From contig NZ_WEGK01000008.1 of NCBI RefSeq assembly GCF_009604405.1, forward strand, positions 186,001 through 250,000: DNA of 64,000 nt, written 5' to 3'. Positions 27,001 through 29,552 of the stretch are shown one piece after another. A program made the position numbers and the translations under genes. Origin of the DNA: Nocardia macrotermitis (lineage in GTDB: Bacteria > Actinomycetota > Actinomycetes > Mycobacteriales > Mycobacteriaceae). The first letter of the stretch is position 1; each line of letters begins with the position of its first letter. The notes beneath the pieces were generated by a model. The model was not told the origin of the DNA, searched no databases, and worked only from the letters and a program-made list of their open reading frames with translations.

Positions 27001-29491
27001 GCCGGTGGAGAAAACGCTCTTCGTGGACGCCGACGGTGTCGGCTATTTCGTCCGGCACGAGCGCGGCGGTCCGCTGTGGGCCGCGATGATCGAGAAGGCG
27101 TATCTGCGCCGCTTCGCCCCCGAGGACGGTTACGGCGGTCCCGGGCATCCGCCCGAACAGATTCTCGAACGTCTCGGCCACGCGTATTACGAAGCGGGAA
27201 CCGGGATTTCGCGCCCGACCCGCACCCACCGCGAGCCGGTGCTGCATCCGCTCCGGCTCGGTCCGCGCACGCTGCGGGCGCTGCTGGGGGCGAATGCCGA
27301 TCCGGACTTCGTCGAGCGGGTGGCGGAAACCTTCGACCACTGGCAGCAGTCGGTCGACGATCGGGTGACCGCCGCACGGGAGCGGATCGACCTGGCCCAT
27401 CCGCCGGGCGCCGACCGCCACGCCGCATGGGTGCGGTTCCAGTGGGACGAGGAGACCGACGCCGTCCCGCTGTTCGAGCAGTATCTGAACGACAACTTCC
27501 CGGACCGCTGGACCTCGGAGAAGGCCGCCCTGGTCGACTACTACGCACACCTGCGCGGCGGCCTGAACACCCTGCACTCCGAGGGCCAGCGCGCGGCGGG
27601 GACCGAATTCCTCGGGCGGATCGAATATCTGTTGAAACGTGCTGCGACAGCACTGATCTCGACACACTGGTTCGGGCCCGGCGAGGCCCCCGGCCTGCTC
27701 GGCATGCACGCCTACGCGGTCCTGGGCCTGGAATACGACGCGCACAGCGGCAAACCCGTGCGGCTGCTGCTGGAGGATCCACACGACCAGAACCACGGAT
27801 ACCCGCGGCCGCTCGACGGTATCGAGCACCGGCTGGATCCGGGCGGCACCGGCTACACCGACGTCGGCGGCGTCCGGTATCGCAAGGACGAGAGCCGGGG
27901 CATCGAGTACTTCAACGTCGGCGACGAGCGAACCGGACGTGCCGAGGGCGGCCGACTGCACGATGTGGTGAGCGAATTCTTCACTCCCACAGGCGGAGTG
28001 GAGTTCCGGCGCGACCCCGACGGGTCGGTGGTCGGGCTCTCGAAGCAGGGCGAGCTGTACCTCCGGACCGCCACCGGCGTCGAGTACCGGTCGATGCGGG
28101 ACCATCAGGGTTGGCGACTGCCGGACGGCACCGAGTACCGGATGTCCCCCGAGGGCCACGGCGCGGTGTACGGCCCGGACGGCAAACCCCGCTTCTACGC
28201 CGCGGGCACCCTCCCCGAGTGGCCGACCGTACCCATGCCGAAGGGCACCGGCGTCCTCGCGGTCGGACTCGAACACCTGCCGAAATTCGACCGGTTCACC
28301 GCGGGCGGCCCGGGCGCGTACGCGGCCTACGGACCGGGCCCCGCCGCACGGCCGAGCACCAGTGGCGCGACATCACTCTCGCCCGGCGCACCGTTCGATC
28401 CCACCCCGGCCGCTCCGGTGTCCGAACCGCCCGCCCGGCCCCCGCACGTCTGGGTCGAGGGTGGTCTGTTCACCCCGGAACGCTCCGGTAGCCACCCGAC
28501 GGAACCTGCGGAGAACGCCGATCTGACCGACATCATGCGCGACTATCCGGACGTCCTGGACCAGCCGCGTCCGCTGGACATCCTGCGTACCTCGCTCCGC
28601 CCGGGGGTGGCGTTCGAGGATCTGATGATGTTGCGGGACCAGTCCTACATCAACGCCGGAATACCCGTTCCCGAGGTGTCGCGGGAGAACTTCGATCTCT
28701 TCCTCGAGGGTGTCTGGGGTTACCGTCAGCTGATCCGGAGCGAAGACGACGTCTACACCCTCTACAGCGACCGCGGCGCGAGCGACCCGACCGAGGACCC
28801 GGCCACCTACACCGACGCGCTGGTGCGGATCCTTTCCCGCCGCGCCGTCGGCCCCGCGCAGTCCGCGGTCATCCAGGGCGTCGGCGTGCTCACCAGGGAA
28901 AATGCCCACCTGTGGCGTCCCGACGATCTGGAATTCGTGCACTTCGGCCGCGTCAGCCAGCGGGACGGGATGCGCGGTGAGGACATCGGCTACAAGGTCT
29001 ACCTGAACCCCGCCGGCGACGCCCGCACCTGGCTGATGGCCGGTGTGGTCCGGGAGATCGTCGACGATCCCGTCCACTTCCCCGGCGTCCACTCCGCGAA
29101 GGTCACCGGCCCCGTCCACCGCCGCAACGACGGCATCGTCATCTTCCTGCGCGACCAGGACGCGGTCCGCCGCGTACTCACCTGGGCACACCAGGTCCAG
29201 CAGTCCTACAGCGACCGTTTCCTCTGGGATGTCCCACCCGGCACCGATCAGGTGCTGGCCGGTGTCGCCTACGCCGCCGAACCCCGCCGCGCGCAAACGA
29301 GTTTCGGCGGCCTGCGCACCGCCCTGATCTTCGCCGCCCTGCAACGCCACCGGCACGGCACCTTCCAGGATTTCCTGTCCGAAGTGCTGAACCTGTTGCG
29401 CACCAACGGAATAGACCCCGAACGAGTCCACCTGCACCTGCCCGTCCCCACCCTCCCCCCGCCGCCGGTACCACTGCCCTCGAACGGCTGA
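2..29491 (+). CDS. Giant multi-module calpain-like / papain-fold / HopA1-domain protein (N-terminus open)
   Basis: This single frame of about 9,827 codons has no internal stop. Residue numbers here count from the GTG at 8; the frame is open to the left edge, that GTG has no ribosome-binding site, and the first residues look like an inter-module linker, so the true N-terminus is probably upstream. Domain order: calpain-like modules 1-3; a papain-fold triplet (about residues 2750-3400); a decayed ADP-ribosyltransferase-like domain (about 3610-3722); module 4; an OTU-like domain (about 4550-4735); modules 5-10; a HopA1-like domain (about 9498-9825). The calpain assignment rests on QG-x3-4-(G/A)-x-C, HAY and (L/I)xNPxD motifs in the right order. 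Linkers are rich in Pro, Ala, Asp and Thr, with very acidic stretches near 21190-21370. No signal peptide or membrane segment is visible in the part present. I infer a secreted or delivered multi-effector protein; the delivery route is not visible. The function is untested. Confidence 0.95.
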   Translation, partial: APVNNTDRTDAHEDDATSISSGEVISDIDWTDSEDEGGETGSARPETTPARSEPAPAPRTTPAFDPGNGTYFGRNLFRQLKSPHEAARPARLAPDVEPGDGSYLGDHLAGQLTTQHGRTRAPPERRTVPAKFNRELLRPKAIAEDKRLDRMSPEERDKHFPPLGIPINLPDQLSRGGRPLLTVVDHSGRSFRLRTKGTESVTLTRGQDGEARYTIKTYDGTTADIPAALLNKDFTFRPGGPEGASGTLTWSVPRSGVRFQGRDSHGELSVVAIPSNMTAVAKPHGTSWTVKRPSDTEWLDFEAPRELLPERMPKLVDRSGDPIFGTTVTGKLRASPDDVRQGMAGDCSVLAPLKALAIDHPQAILDMIHENDDGSVSVRFFENGEPEWVQVDRRIYVDTDDDVGYFVRQRPGEPLWAALVEKAYAQRFGHGNGYHELSERESLTAERLGRAYLESESGSWHPYRSHSEDFLHPYSLDIDTLQELLGPAADIEFARAITEVKGDWPGKWSLDYQMGHDFPDTPQRNWRAQRAAILEFSKLLDARPGNPLELPERYRPIGEWAAERIDHLLRRGTTVILGSQWFTSTTEDSDAVPGLVGGHAYPAIGVERDDRKRPVRVVLDNPHDYSRDYPRPVAGVEYRLDPRRADTEDLGDGVRHRVDTDEGVHYYHAENATSGRDGALRDVVTDFFTPDGPAEYRRDRDGTVYGLTPDGDRYVKFTDGTEYKAVADEHGNRTLVVRTPDGVETPDPNTAGGHLDKTIPDRGGIVTVELKHLPKFVRISVSGVAAQAVYGPEPTAPAQGSGKRAVTTPNTAGLQHVSQSPQYSRNALHTIRGRHTVTPGYGFASQVAKEASDLKETSDISEKLAPPAPPTRRAPESGPTVLSLQDLLEPRQTVAAPHAHLTAGGFTALSAQPGTFASRLAARAHEPRDGSYFGDHLRDQLAVDHSSVTHQQRDRETVPATFDETLLAPPVLDPKERLEKLTAAEKEQKFPTLAVPIPVDSASRSVTLVDANGNAVNLVDSGRVRAKMRTPSGGVAHYEFTTADGKIQRVPVELLPDARFRTSFLRTTTGELRWNVTARTTRVLARNATTGGQEMVEIPDDTRMVVRPGTATLRWIKFRRSQTWYQAEIPDTVLRKSPVLVDRSQDPIFGTSPSGRLPRPLPQDVYQGNLGDCGLLATLKAMSLDDPQSLLDMVTDHGDGTASVRFFVDGKPAWERVTKQLYANAESGDTLFARHRPGQPLWAALIEKAYAQKFGGIDGYEGIRATFADVPVRLGRAHHEPGGWMRQRTRAVNEFPLHPARFDADTLHELLGPGSDRAFAEELDRSYERWQQAADQLYTAKRQELRQQYPGDSGAAVKARKAAMDTWRATEDPDTAQGVRAFLDTFVPEPTPGQWTREKDALAAYVGRVASGADKDRELNAADLVAGHNLADRIDYLRKRGTAVTMSTLPFGPGTENRTMVPGLIGNHVYATIGVERDRAKRPVNILMENPHDKNGVFAVPIAGVEYRLDAATSGHTMENDGVRYRKDWTEGVEYYVVPDASTGRAPGGTLHDLVSDYFTPVGRTEFRREPDGTVYGLSHDGERYTRAPDGTEYKVLHDGEVLRRAPGGTEHRRKADGTVWVRQAGRKLWLVDSNPGELHWHRAFPVRSGLLAVAVRHAPKFDFISAGGAGVYAAYGPAIESTSTTATKARAAAASNDALPNLPAPRSGADHPASTHTGDQIRTGDGSAAHTLASDSIVHPAPAAQLPSTPRFSTPVDRSPPSRPAGPESDPGDGAAVRRSASNEPKTVEPQYNRSLTGISEMLDLARVARPDKESTPTSGTGAPAVFQPNLLAPGDDSGVHGETPGAMPAVTEATPTQPAPVHDGSYTTDRPAQQPTVASGSPTFDPALLAAPVLTDHEKLNRFSREEREEKFPALAAPFVLPGRKNSASRLTLVDRDGAVYDLPESGRFSVKIPKQDGGEPHYVVSLGEGKPLRIPVALLPDARFEQGGTSKSSGKLVWHTLGGQTRIQSHDPATGNSDVITIARNNRVVIKPAAGTAQWIKLPGEQNWFRVTAPAPVLPRPKLQDRRESPMFGTSAKGVLRAAPQDVRQGRLGDCGLLAPLKALATDRPEAIMEMIADHDDGTVDVRFFVDGEPEWVRVDKKLHVDDSGKAIFAQHSPGEPLWAAIIEKAYAKRFGGENGYEGIRSTFRDVPERLGIAHYQTGLLGMRPSRSVIEHILHPGLLDEDTLYEILGAHGDRQFAREAGAAYRNWVQGISRQQSKEFARMGTPQGFGEFLDKTFPGKWAAQKAALTAFMSEVQSGPDRNRILKGGARIAGEAVARRIAGLHNKGATIIFGSYRFGPGTENRRAVPGLIGRHAYAVTGVEYHRTTGKPTRILLDNPHDGSKIYPKSTAGIDYRLDPRPGDRVEIAQGVWHRRDDDENVEYYRVRNARAGRGDSGALRGVVTDFFRPARGAEFRRDPDGTVYGITEDGERYARTTDGTEHKVVEQGRFRRDPDGTEYWLRTDGRSFVEKPGGTWTATTETIPRQPDPTIPRRGGLISIRVEHLPKFRTMSVSGAALHAFYGPKTIGPRTDVTPEPITDSDSDSDLDVTPMESPPESSQTPETSSVRADPAPTRVQALVGDGCTAYAPVRGPTVTTARPRATPRVSAPANHARNISVDLGQLSAVAAAATNTTGARAIFAPSPRARNNDPEAHGEPFDAVLAPMSDVRGDTADSGDGSHIGHHPPEQPSAEHDPVPAPRTPAAPNTIEVMRHVTAREVLPLENPNLQQDLEQVLRLPDGTFEKYPDIGKYLGLLNGNGWFNPGRLTNCRLTVLALMSTHFGTPLVAPPTSASLPFGLGARYQWQLEQSLGSRFLSFQNGKLRLADQYRAMHELVAKTGEGAAGVALIQWAELGADGKRKITGARFVTEISHVMGVVYPRGAGAPEWVDPQTGTRSALPPQRVIDKTAWVRFLITDPERVEAASRHYADLDRTVGDRSGWNPSAPTGDGKTVAQLVFPEISPSVGVVDSHQAVIAAARAWAGRREFAVATLQRFRSQAVDYRVGAWERGRAEAAYLFQRKLTVVPKRTYSANPAITTVTEAVRKAGPGAMAFVEFREFDSFSTWSDTPVAVHAALLVYPTDGTTAPVWMMPHQGRVVTGPTLPAELVRRFDEVAYLTDSLDALRQRLDTDTPLSAQDWKVEADAQLSILKANLHHFRHFDPRTHSAAGDKGTPYGKLVYTLGAPVGHPTVIDTPEARYLASYHAMVAGLLSFEGSATVAFPTTEHLGPDGTALPIAQLRDTVHKEITEWLGATPAPAPGANAAARFRHIVDTLRDDPGYGWGSAAFVEITMRAPNRPGVFEYRNMAVVYPSAGAPMWWDGLSLELFRDLPQDLIDDTVEVSFTAIRGPDDVDFDIPANGIVPTPRTRTYRADGSREFTTNREGYRYAARWLAGVHRDIPKSEQELVARYSTASASLTDILRTETPDAAFFDRTRAEAETMRLLDDAGLFEDDNLPDMLEDNTPEELREHIQYCADQLRAHDTTALDPEGAALAARIEPLLTEFLDRDDHEHARGRARGRWLTDHLSSLHRSGERWDALRHFVNAEPDAESFERVLAEHDRILDRVIPHGPVVGTYGLDDVSSWIAVDGKPLGERNPRLLRGGEHREPGHLELSLGSQHTHGDVLVHVALPDGSRGLWLDVRDTGRLPRLRISRGSTLRVDEVRADDATPKLIHIDAVLVPSTDRAPGSDADVGPVAAESAPGISGTDASHGPADHDPNPMFTPEEIDSYFGGRPIEPPRSEPSDGTAFQRWQPETEGLEPLPLNEDELLHNLTAEQREERFPVLPVPLDVPVVTDAAGRPMYTFVDDRRQTTQLPGVSSAQATFRPAKDGEPAGYVFKQHGFTQFLHEKLSDGFDFKADDATGRTGVLSWNFPQGGIRFLGHDEQGALVAKQAPHGYTFAAKPGESRLRYVKFAREDGWFRINVPFNILARLPSLVDRRADALFGPDGLPKPHEARQGAAGDCALLANLKARAARDPRSITEMLRDNEDGTVSVRFTIRDPDTKAVSFDWVEVTKEIHVARGATAGYFVSHRPGEALWAAMIEKAFAQRFGRGDGFRTLMDGAHAGHVAELLDKGFHQSGPDARPQPARSIADDDILHPLAFDADTLHDLIRTYARYDRVRSDTRQTWTPRIDRDFSRAIADTYLGWYQEREDLLERTRRQFDARYRDDPAALRAAWSEFLGTRDYASPNGFREYLDQRFPDTWQTEKAALTRYFEEVYGGRAEDRVLSPRARIAARAIGHRLDYALRRNTTVVLGTFKFGGTHENATAAPGLVGNHGYAVLGVEHEGGHPARVLLENPHDEEGTFPPLPMPGVSYRLDPGGTDHRPRPDGGTYRREPNHESWEVEYGIDGHGNQYRRYRDGVQYGLTTDGSRYRTSPDGTRYQVDADGTTFRREIDGTEYLTSPGGIKLRKRPGHAWQSDPYRAPPARDMTIPPRGLTVAVDLVHMAKFGSAGLSGPGAHGLYSEDHPSPKDRGGLTAPGPAIGDRDGADTSSERDAEHTAEPAAARWDTLPDNGNQLFEALARWEGHTGAQRVRTMLADRMREHFYDLLPLFDNTPGNRQRREAEETHREHADAEHRYGRLTPAQWSTEQIRRLQVDQELEHWRRTELRSLIGTLRNPHAPTDHLTDLLIPIAAREFGIDMVVVRPDGSRNVHQHNEFDASYLVLHRPYGETPQLSVAMAADGIGFTLDHADLHNPEAYPTLPATTDDPMDVEVPTTPTTFDGGRTDFGHDLLDKLGFEHPGATTPARTEFDQADLEPPTPLPTPFPNPGVSLRVPSTTDTLTLVDHKGIVRKLAASGIADAQYLPTGRMYLIRMVDGKHLPVHADLVDLNNGFSFQPGTNGPYGTLSWNVPGGQTRIIGQNEAGQKMPIHLPPGHTLVALHGAGTARWIKDPGVPFWISVEAPESVLPKLPQLVDRSSSPLYGPHGPQPQDAVQGRAGDCPLFANLKSMATVDPQSIRDVLREDKNGNVSVRFRVGGKFEWVTVDKKIFVTPGTDRGHFARHLPGEPLWPSIIEKAYAIRFGGGNGYHGLAAGAHAGDTAEILGGGFHRTPTGPSYRAWNSEQGAMVTVEQPGRAQPVRVVDDGIFLHPLRFDMYTLHDLVSGFLADEQVRPGHTRADTPVADFEFSRVIADSFEHWDQEDLARRDAAKQHIRTVHQGDDAAANAAWEQFLSTYDFATPAGFRSYLDRRFPNQWDNEKRALTEYFRTFREGIPEQRSLPAHLAAAGRAVAERIDHALRRGTKVVFGTFSYGTDQEDVTKVPGLVGGHAYAVLNVERDAKRTPTRILIENPWDDNRTSPTPIPGIEFRLDPGGIGYLSDGQGGRYRDGVDGTRYLTKADGTQERHDPDGNLYRFSPDSTRYHRAPDGTEQQRNPDGSRYRRTPDQTEFWTNADGSKQIRRPGDPDRSDDPTRRDPGDTTIPKRGGIVALALEHLPKFRGLIMSGPGAVALYGPEVPVQANTAGPAPHASGPVAAPQSDAPTGETPRDPGAQPRHEVSVPATTRGTAEITTGDGGTPDRSTRTAPAEFDSGETDLGAHLDEQLSAQPGPVSQSPRERPSFPRTFDWALLAPPPLAAGERLENLTDARKSELFPALPVPVELPGQRQPGGDRLLTLVDRTGATHRLYSSGEMRVTAGVLPGRGQHYAMWGPDGRATYLSAELTEGFTFHPDSPGATTGTLRWQLPGGETRILGNATGSNAPRVVRVQHDSTVIALAGPGTSRWIRLAGKREWVRVEAPTDVIAALPTLEDRHDDPLFTLSESGEPQVHPEDVQQGAARTCGLLAPLKAMAQQRPQAIVDMLKDYRDGTVGVRFFIDGKPEWVRVDKKIYVGPDGIGYFARHQRGKPIWAAMIEKAYAQRFAEGDGYRHLGHYPDLMAERLGRAYYEAGTGRVRPTATHFEAVLHPLQFGTDALRALLGPDADAEFIERISGSYDRWLRSTRDHQDAQWRRIKRTHPRGPARTAAWQRFLSTNGLGTPGALRGYLNHAFPGKWSAEKTALVNYYADLRGGLSTLHTDGQRAAGTEFLRRIEYLLKRDTTIVLGTHTFGVGMENNTAVPGLHSWHAYAVQGLEYDAHTGKPVRVLLENPHDDNKGYPAPVSGIEYRLDPGGTGYVDRGGVRHRHDESRGTDYFRVPDAHTGRGPGGALHEVVSDFFQPAGPTEFRRDLGGAVFGLSAQGERYIRTTDGLEFRATHDGRAWRLPNGTEIRTTPNGYTLVREPGRNPVLHDPGAFHDWPTLPTPHRAGIIAVGLEQLPKFDSISATGPGAYAAYGPGSTMPTHTAAVPGATDGSLGRARRGPDPADGSYLGDHLSVQLSSEYDPALHPQRPRKTFQPTYDPALLAPPVLTEAERWENLTPEEREELLPAPAVPARLATRPGSETTLTLVDDKGDMYELPHSGQARATMTKEPGESPRHEILMPDGQFHYIPDELLLGFTFKADTPGAETGTIQWRAQPGTTRISVTDENGGKNFLQISPGQEIVAKPGTGTSRWIKQQRGRYWFRAEIPHSVLPELPALVDRRDDPLFGASPTGAVLPWPRDVRQGLAGSCTVLAPLKQLATDHPQAILDMLTDHGDGTVSVRFFADGQPEWVRVDKRIYVGSNGIGLYAWHEPGAPLWAAMIEKAYVHRFGNGNGYTDFSDQGYIPAERLGLAYYQWRTGSVRPAYSQAEVPLHPLQFDMDTLLELLGPSASPEFARRVADTFDHWKAAVHHYPDFRSYLDMMAWEDDEDWTAERNALAQYYDSIYSTQIENHQRLLPDRYRVAGRWLARQIDYLRTRDTTVVLNTRRFGQNLENATEVPGLIGTHAYAVAGVEYDAQHREPVRILLENPHDTQQVYPAMRGMSYRIDPNAAAATEVEPGVRHRRDEQEGVDYFHVSDGRSGRAPGGALHDLHLSDDYFAHDNVAEYRVDPDGAVYALTESGERYARLPDGTEFRLTPAGLQRRAPDGTEHRKLKGDVIQVRRPGDPDWSAETATPPSLRGMVMPRGGLVAIDLAHLPKFGEMVVSGVGAHVTRGHVPIEDEDEYEEDTRHDRKLTDLLAVEPDEDVVVGDSDDDIMVGEEEDYVDDGSSDAVSSVDSADIGVLVSYGSSLAAPTDVETAAPQSDSLLIETAHEPERAPPADDMDLGEHLSTQLASDYDPALHPRRPREVFPATFDRKLLEPPPMPATEQLDTLLPFERAERFPVLGVPVDLAVRRAPRGGPALTLVGESGQVVDLPGSGVESARKGRMPDGTPYYEFDPGDGRTRRIPAEFMADFHFTPNPGRQGYGIIQWRGLGGQTLLSVRTESGHPSVLTVASGTTLVARPGDETSRWIKMPGRRGWFSAEIPNDVLPALPVLEDRREDPLFGPPGRPLVLPGDVRQGAAGDCGLLAPLKQLAERHPQAILDMLRDRGDGTVDVRFFTNGKPEWVQVDKRIYVDPRTGTGYFARVERGGPLWPAIIEKAYAQRFGRGDGYGGFEDVPHVYAERLGRAYFESKNGSWQPTRTQLEEMLHPLLFDMDTLHEVLGPDTDIEFARRVAGSYDHWKRALTDQQEAEIRRIATDHPVDRAARRAALAQFRQTIALNSPQGFRDYLDRELPERWEHEKAALASYFASLTSGTDRRRILDEDYLAAGRAVARRIDYLLDRHTTVQLGSYPLGEGQENGTAVPGLVGSHAYAVLGVEYDEHLEPARLLLENPHDFTKGYPEPVPGVEYRLDPRPAGRTTDESGIRYRKDHETGVEYFFASDADAGRGPDGALRDLVSGYFRPDGPTEFRRDPDGTVYGLSRNGERYARTPNGTEYKVLRDGYHYERAAGGTEWRREPSGFAEVREPGQRSWRADRLADPWVVDPTVPPRGGVVAVAIDHLPKFKTVSVSGVGVHAVEGQAAADTGIHSDDPAPVVRRDEPYVGDHLHEQMSAPDTSPAQQIRRAVFPETYDRALLAPPKLAEHERLENLTAEQREQLFPDLGVPVDLVVQQAPGSERGIVLVDHTGDGFQIPGTGQARAQPGVFPSGEPYYRINIGGGRIKEIPAILLDGSHFRWDGSGTTGVLSWSLPPRQTRMYAHTTDGNPITVLAPAGTTMVAKPGERTSRWIKFRNGSEWYRVEAPLNVIPELPELADRHSDPLFGTSKTGQPRPWPSEARQGAAGDCGLIAPLKYLAEHHPQAILDMLADHGDGTVSVRFFVDGRPEWVRVTKRLYVRTGTGTGYFVRHEPGEPLWAAMIEKAFAQRFGNDDGYAGFADHPDATLEHLGRAYYEASTGPWQPIRTDAQNMLHPLLFDADTLHELLGPDTDFEFARGLAGTYDAWNTAFDAEGVAEFAHLTQLHPHADTRDEAFEDFVANRSIFSPDGFRRYLNEQFPDRWDAEKDALGSYYRSLFAGPDHERVLDANYQVAGEALARRIDYMMQRNTTVLLGTRQLGEGLENTVAVPGLYGTHAYAVSDVQYDAHKNPVAVLLENPYDFNEKYPVPPAGIEYRLDPRTSGHTTDADGVRYRKNQVEGIEYFAVDNPRSGRAPGGALHDVVSDFFAPPGGAEFRRDPDGTVYGLSADGQRYARTPDGAEYKMVRDGSFRRSPDGVVHWTTRTGTHRIRGPGRSNWSIDPNPVVPQRDMTVPPRGGIVSVRLEHLPKFSSVSMSGVGAYAADGPKPTTPSAAATTPTHRALRPVSANASQPGLAGPAPQLFPEHHPASDDGTAFGADLHEQLSADPGPSTAAPRRRAQFPKTFDWAALEAKPLDDSERLENLSPADRNRKLPVLPVPVQPIGLHTANGDPLLTLVDHNGDAHRFYSSGRMPVTVGEIPGKGQHYAYWGPNKQQLYLPTSLLDISHFQPDSPGSNTGTLQWNMPNGEIRITGHSASNNPAVVRISPPDALVATAGGGTSRWIRMVGHDEWVRVEARDDVLPALPQLADRHDDPLFRLSETGAPVPDPEDARQGAGATCGLLAPLKSLAREHPQALVDMLEDYGDGTVGVRFFVDGAPEWVPVEKTLFVDADGVGYFVRHERGGPLWAAMIEKAYLRRFAPEDGYGGPGHPPEQILERLGHAYYEAGTGISRPTRTHREPVLHPLRLGPRTLRALLGANADPDFVERVAETFDHWQQSVDDRVTAARERIDLAHPPGADRHAAWVRFQWDEETDAVPLFEQYLNDNFPDRWTSEKAALVDYYAHLRGGLNTLHSEGQRAAGTEFLGRIEYLLKRAATALISTHWFGPGEAPGLLGMHAYAVLGLEYDAHSGKPVRLLLEDPHDQNHGYPRPLDGIEHRLDPGGTGYTDVGGVRYRKDESRGIEYFNVGDERTGRAEGGRLHDVVSEFFTPTGGVEFRRDPDGSVVGLSKQGELYLRTATGVEYRSMRDHQGWRLPDGTEYRMSPEGHGAVYGPDGKPRFYAAGTLPEWPTVPMPKGTGVLAVGLEHLPKFDRFTAGGPGAYAAYGPGPAARPSTSGATSLSPGAPFDPTPAAPVSEPPARPPHVWVEGGLFTPERSGSHPTEPAENADLTDIMRDYPDVLDQPRPLDILRTSLRPGVAFEDLMMLRDQSYINAGIPVPEVSRENFDLFLEGVWGYRQLIRSEDDVYTLYSDRGASDPTEDPATYTDALVRILSRRAVGPAQSAVIQGVGVLTRENAHLWRPDDLEFVHFGRVSQRDGMRGEDIGYKVYLNPAGDARTWLMAGVVREIVDDPVHFPGVHSAKVTGPVHRRNDGIVIFLRDQDAVRRVLTWAHQVQQSYSDRFLWDVPPGTDQVLAGVAYAAEPRRAQTSFGGLRTALIFAALQRHRHGTFQDFLSEVLNLLRTNGIDPERVHLHLPVPTLPPPPVPLPSNG
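8250..10200 (+). other. Papain-fold (Tox-PL-like) domain triplet inside the giant protein
   Basis: Three consecutive divergent copies of a papain-like toxin or deamidase-type fold are visible. The first (about 8250-8850) has the family signature: Cys2812 in LTNCRLT, His2915 in EISHVMGVVYP and Asp2932 in WVDPQTG, the order and spacing of Tox-PL and protein-glutaminase-like domains. The second (about 8990-9480) keeps the VHAALLVYP strand but has SH where NC should be and lacks the Asp. The third (about 9600-10190) lacks both Cys and His but keeps the AVVYP strand and a WWDG. So one copy looks active and two look dead. The fold assignment is by motif reading only; the choice between protease, deamidase and transglutaminase activity is not decided by the sequence. 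Confidence 0.7.
10840..11175 (+). other. Decayed ADP-ribosyltransferase-like domain inside the giant protein
   Basis: The stretch around residues 3610-3722 resembles the C-terminal half of bacterial ADP-ribosylating exoenzyme domains: a strand of HGDVLVHVALPDGSRGLWLD type followed by an RGSTLRV-x-EV strand and a closing IHIDAVLV strand. The ExE catalytic motif expected just before the RGS turn is missing (RLPRLRISRGS is found), and no clear STS motif precedes it. I therefore read it as a degenerate copy. The family assignment is tentative. Confidence 0.45.
13655..14210 (+). other. OTU-like domain with Cys replaced by Gln inside the giant protein
   Basis: The stretch PDNGNQLFEAL at about residue 4557 aligns by eye with the DGNCLFRAL start of OTU cysteine proteases, with Gln4561 where the nucleophilic Cys belongs. 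A helical RVRTMLADRM segment and a later IAAREFGIDMVVVRPDG strand fit the rest of the OTU fold. A clear catalytic His near the end was not found. This looks like a pseudo-OTU that could bind but not cleave ubiquitin-like or other substrates. The assignment is by motif only. Confidence 0.5.
28500..29440 (+). other. C-terminal HopA1-like domain of the giant protein
   Basis: The last roughly 330 residues match the pattern of HopA1-family domains: GYKVYLNP, then VVREIVDDPVHFPGV, KVTGP, DGIVIFLRD-x-DAVRRVL, a VPPGTDQVLAGVAYAAEP segment and an SFGGLRTALI segment. HopA1 was named from a Pseudomonas type III effector. Related proteins occur in actinobacteria, including as components of class V lanthipeptide machinery. 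Here the domain is fused to the end of a protease array, followed by a Pro-rich tail. A lyase-like or effector role is inference. Confidence 0.72.
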
Positions 29492-29552
29492 CGACAACCT
29501 CGACGCCGTAGGATTGTGGGCCGACTGTCCCGGCCGCACGAGGAGGCGAACC

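Larger units (their letters stand above)
380..28340 (+). repeat. Ten tandem calpain-like modules (about 680-720 aa each) within the giant CDS
   Basis: Approximate module limits are 380-2395, 2870-5035, 5645-7715, 11380-13525, 14385-16500, 16810-18960, 19120-21180, 21575-23720, 23855-25990 and 26215-28340. Each has a leader with FDxxLL and ENLTxEEREE-like motifs, a beta-rich stretch beginning LTLVD, the protease core, several PDGTxY-type short repeats, and an ending like HLPKFxxxSxxGxxAxYGP. The presumed catalytic Cys residues are 345, 1171, 2096, 4006, 4986, 5823, 6590, 7407, 8168 and 8956. The matching His residues are 597, 1466, 2358, 4320, 5313, 6106, 6846, 7694, 8454 and 9234. The Asn follows about 22 residues after His (619 in module 1). 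A Gln-Gly precedes each Cys, as expected for the calpain oxyanion Gln. Module 10 has Asp9257 in place of Asn. Modules 6, 7 and 10 replace the usual GDC with RTC, GSC and ATC. Cys-to-His spacing (about 252-327) is longer than in classical calpains because of an inserted helical region. Confidence 0.88.

Noticed and set aside
2..29491. Giant gene read as an NRPS, PKS or RHS toxin because of its size and PDGTxY repeats
   Set aside because: No adenylation, ketosynthase or carrier motifs occur, and the PDGTxY units are short and confined to the end of each calpain module rather than forming an RHS shell.
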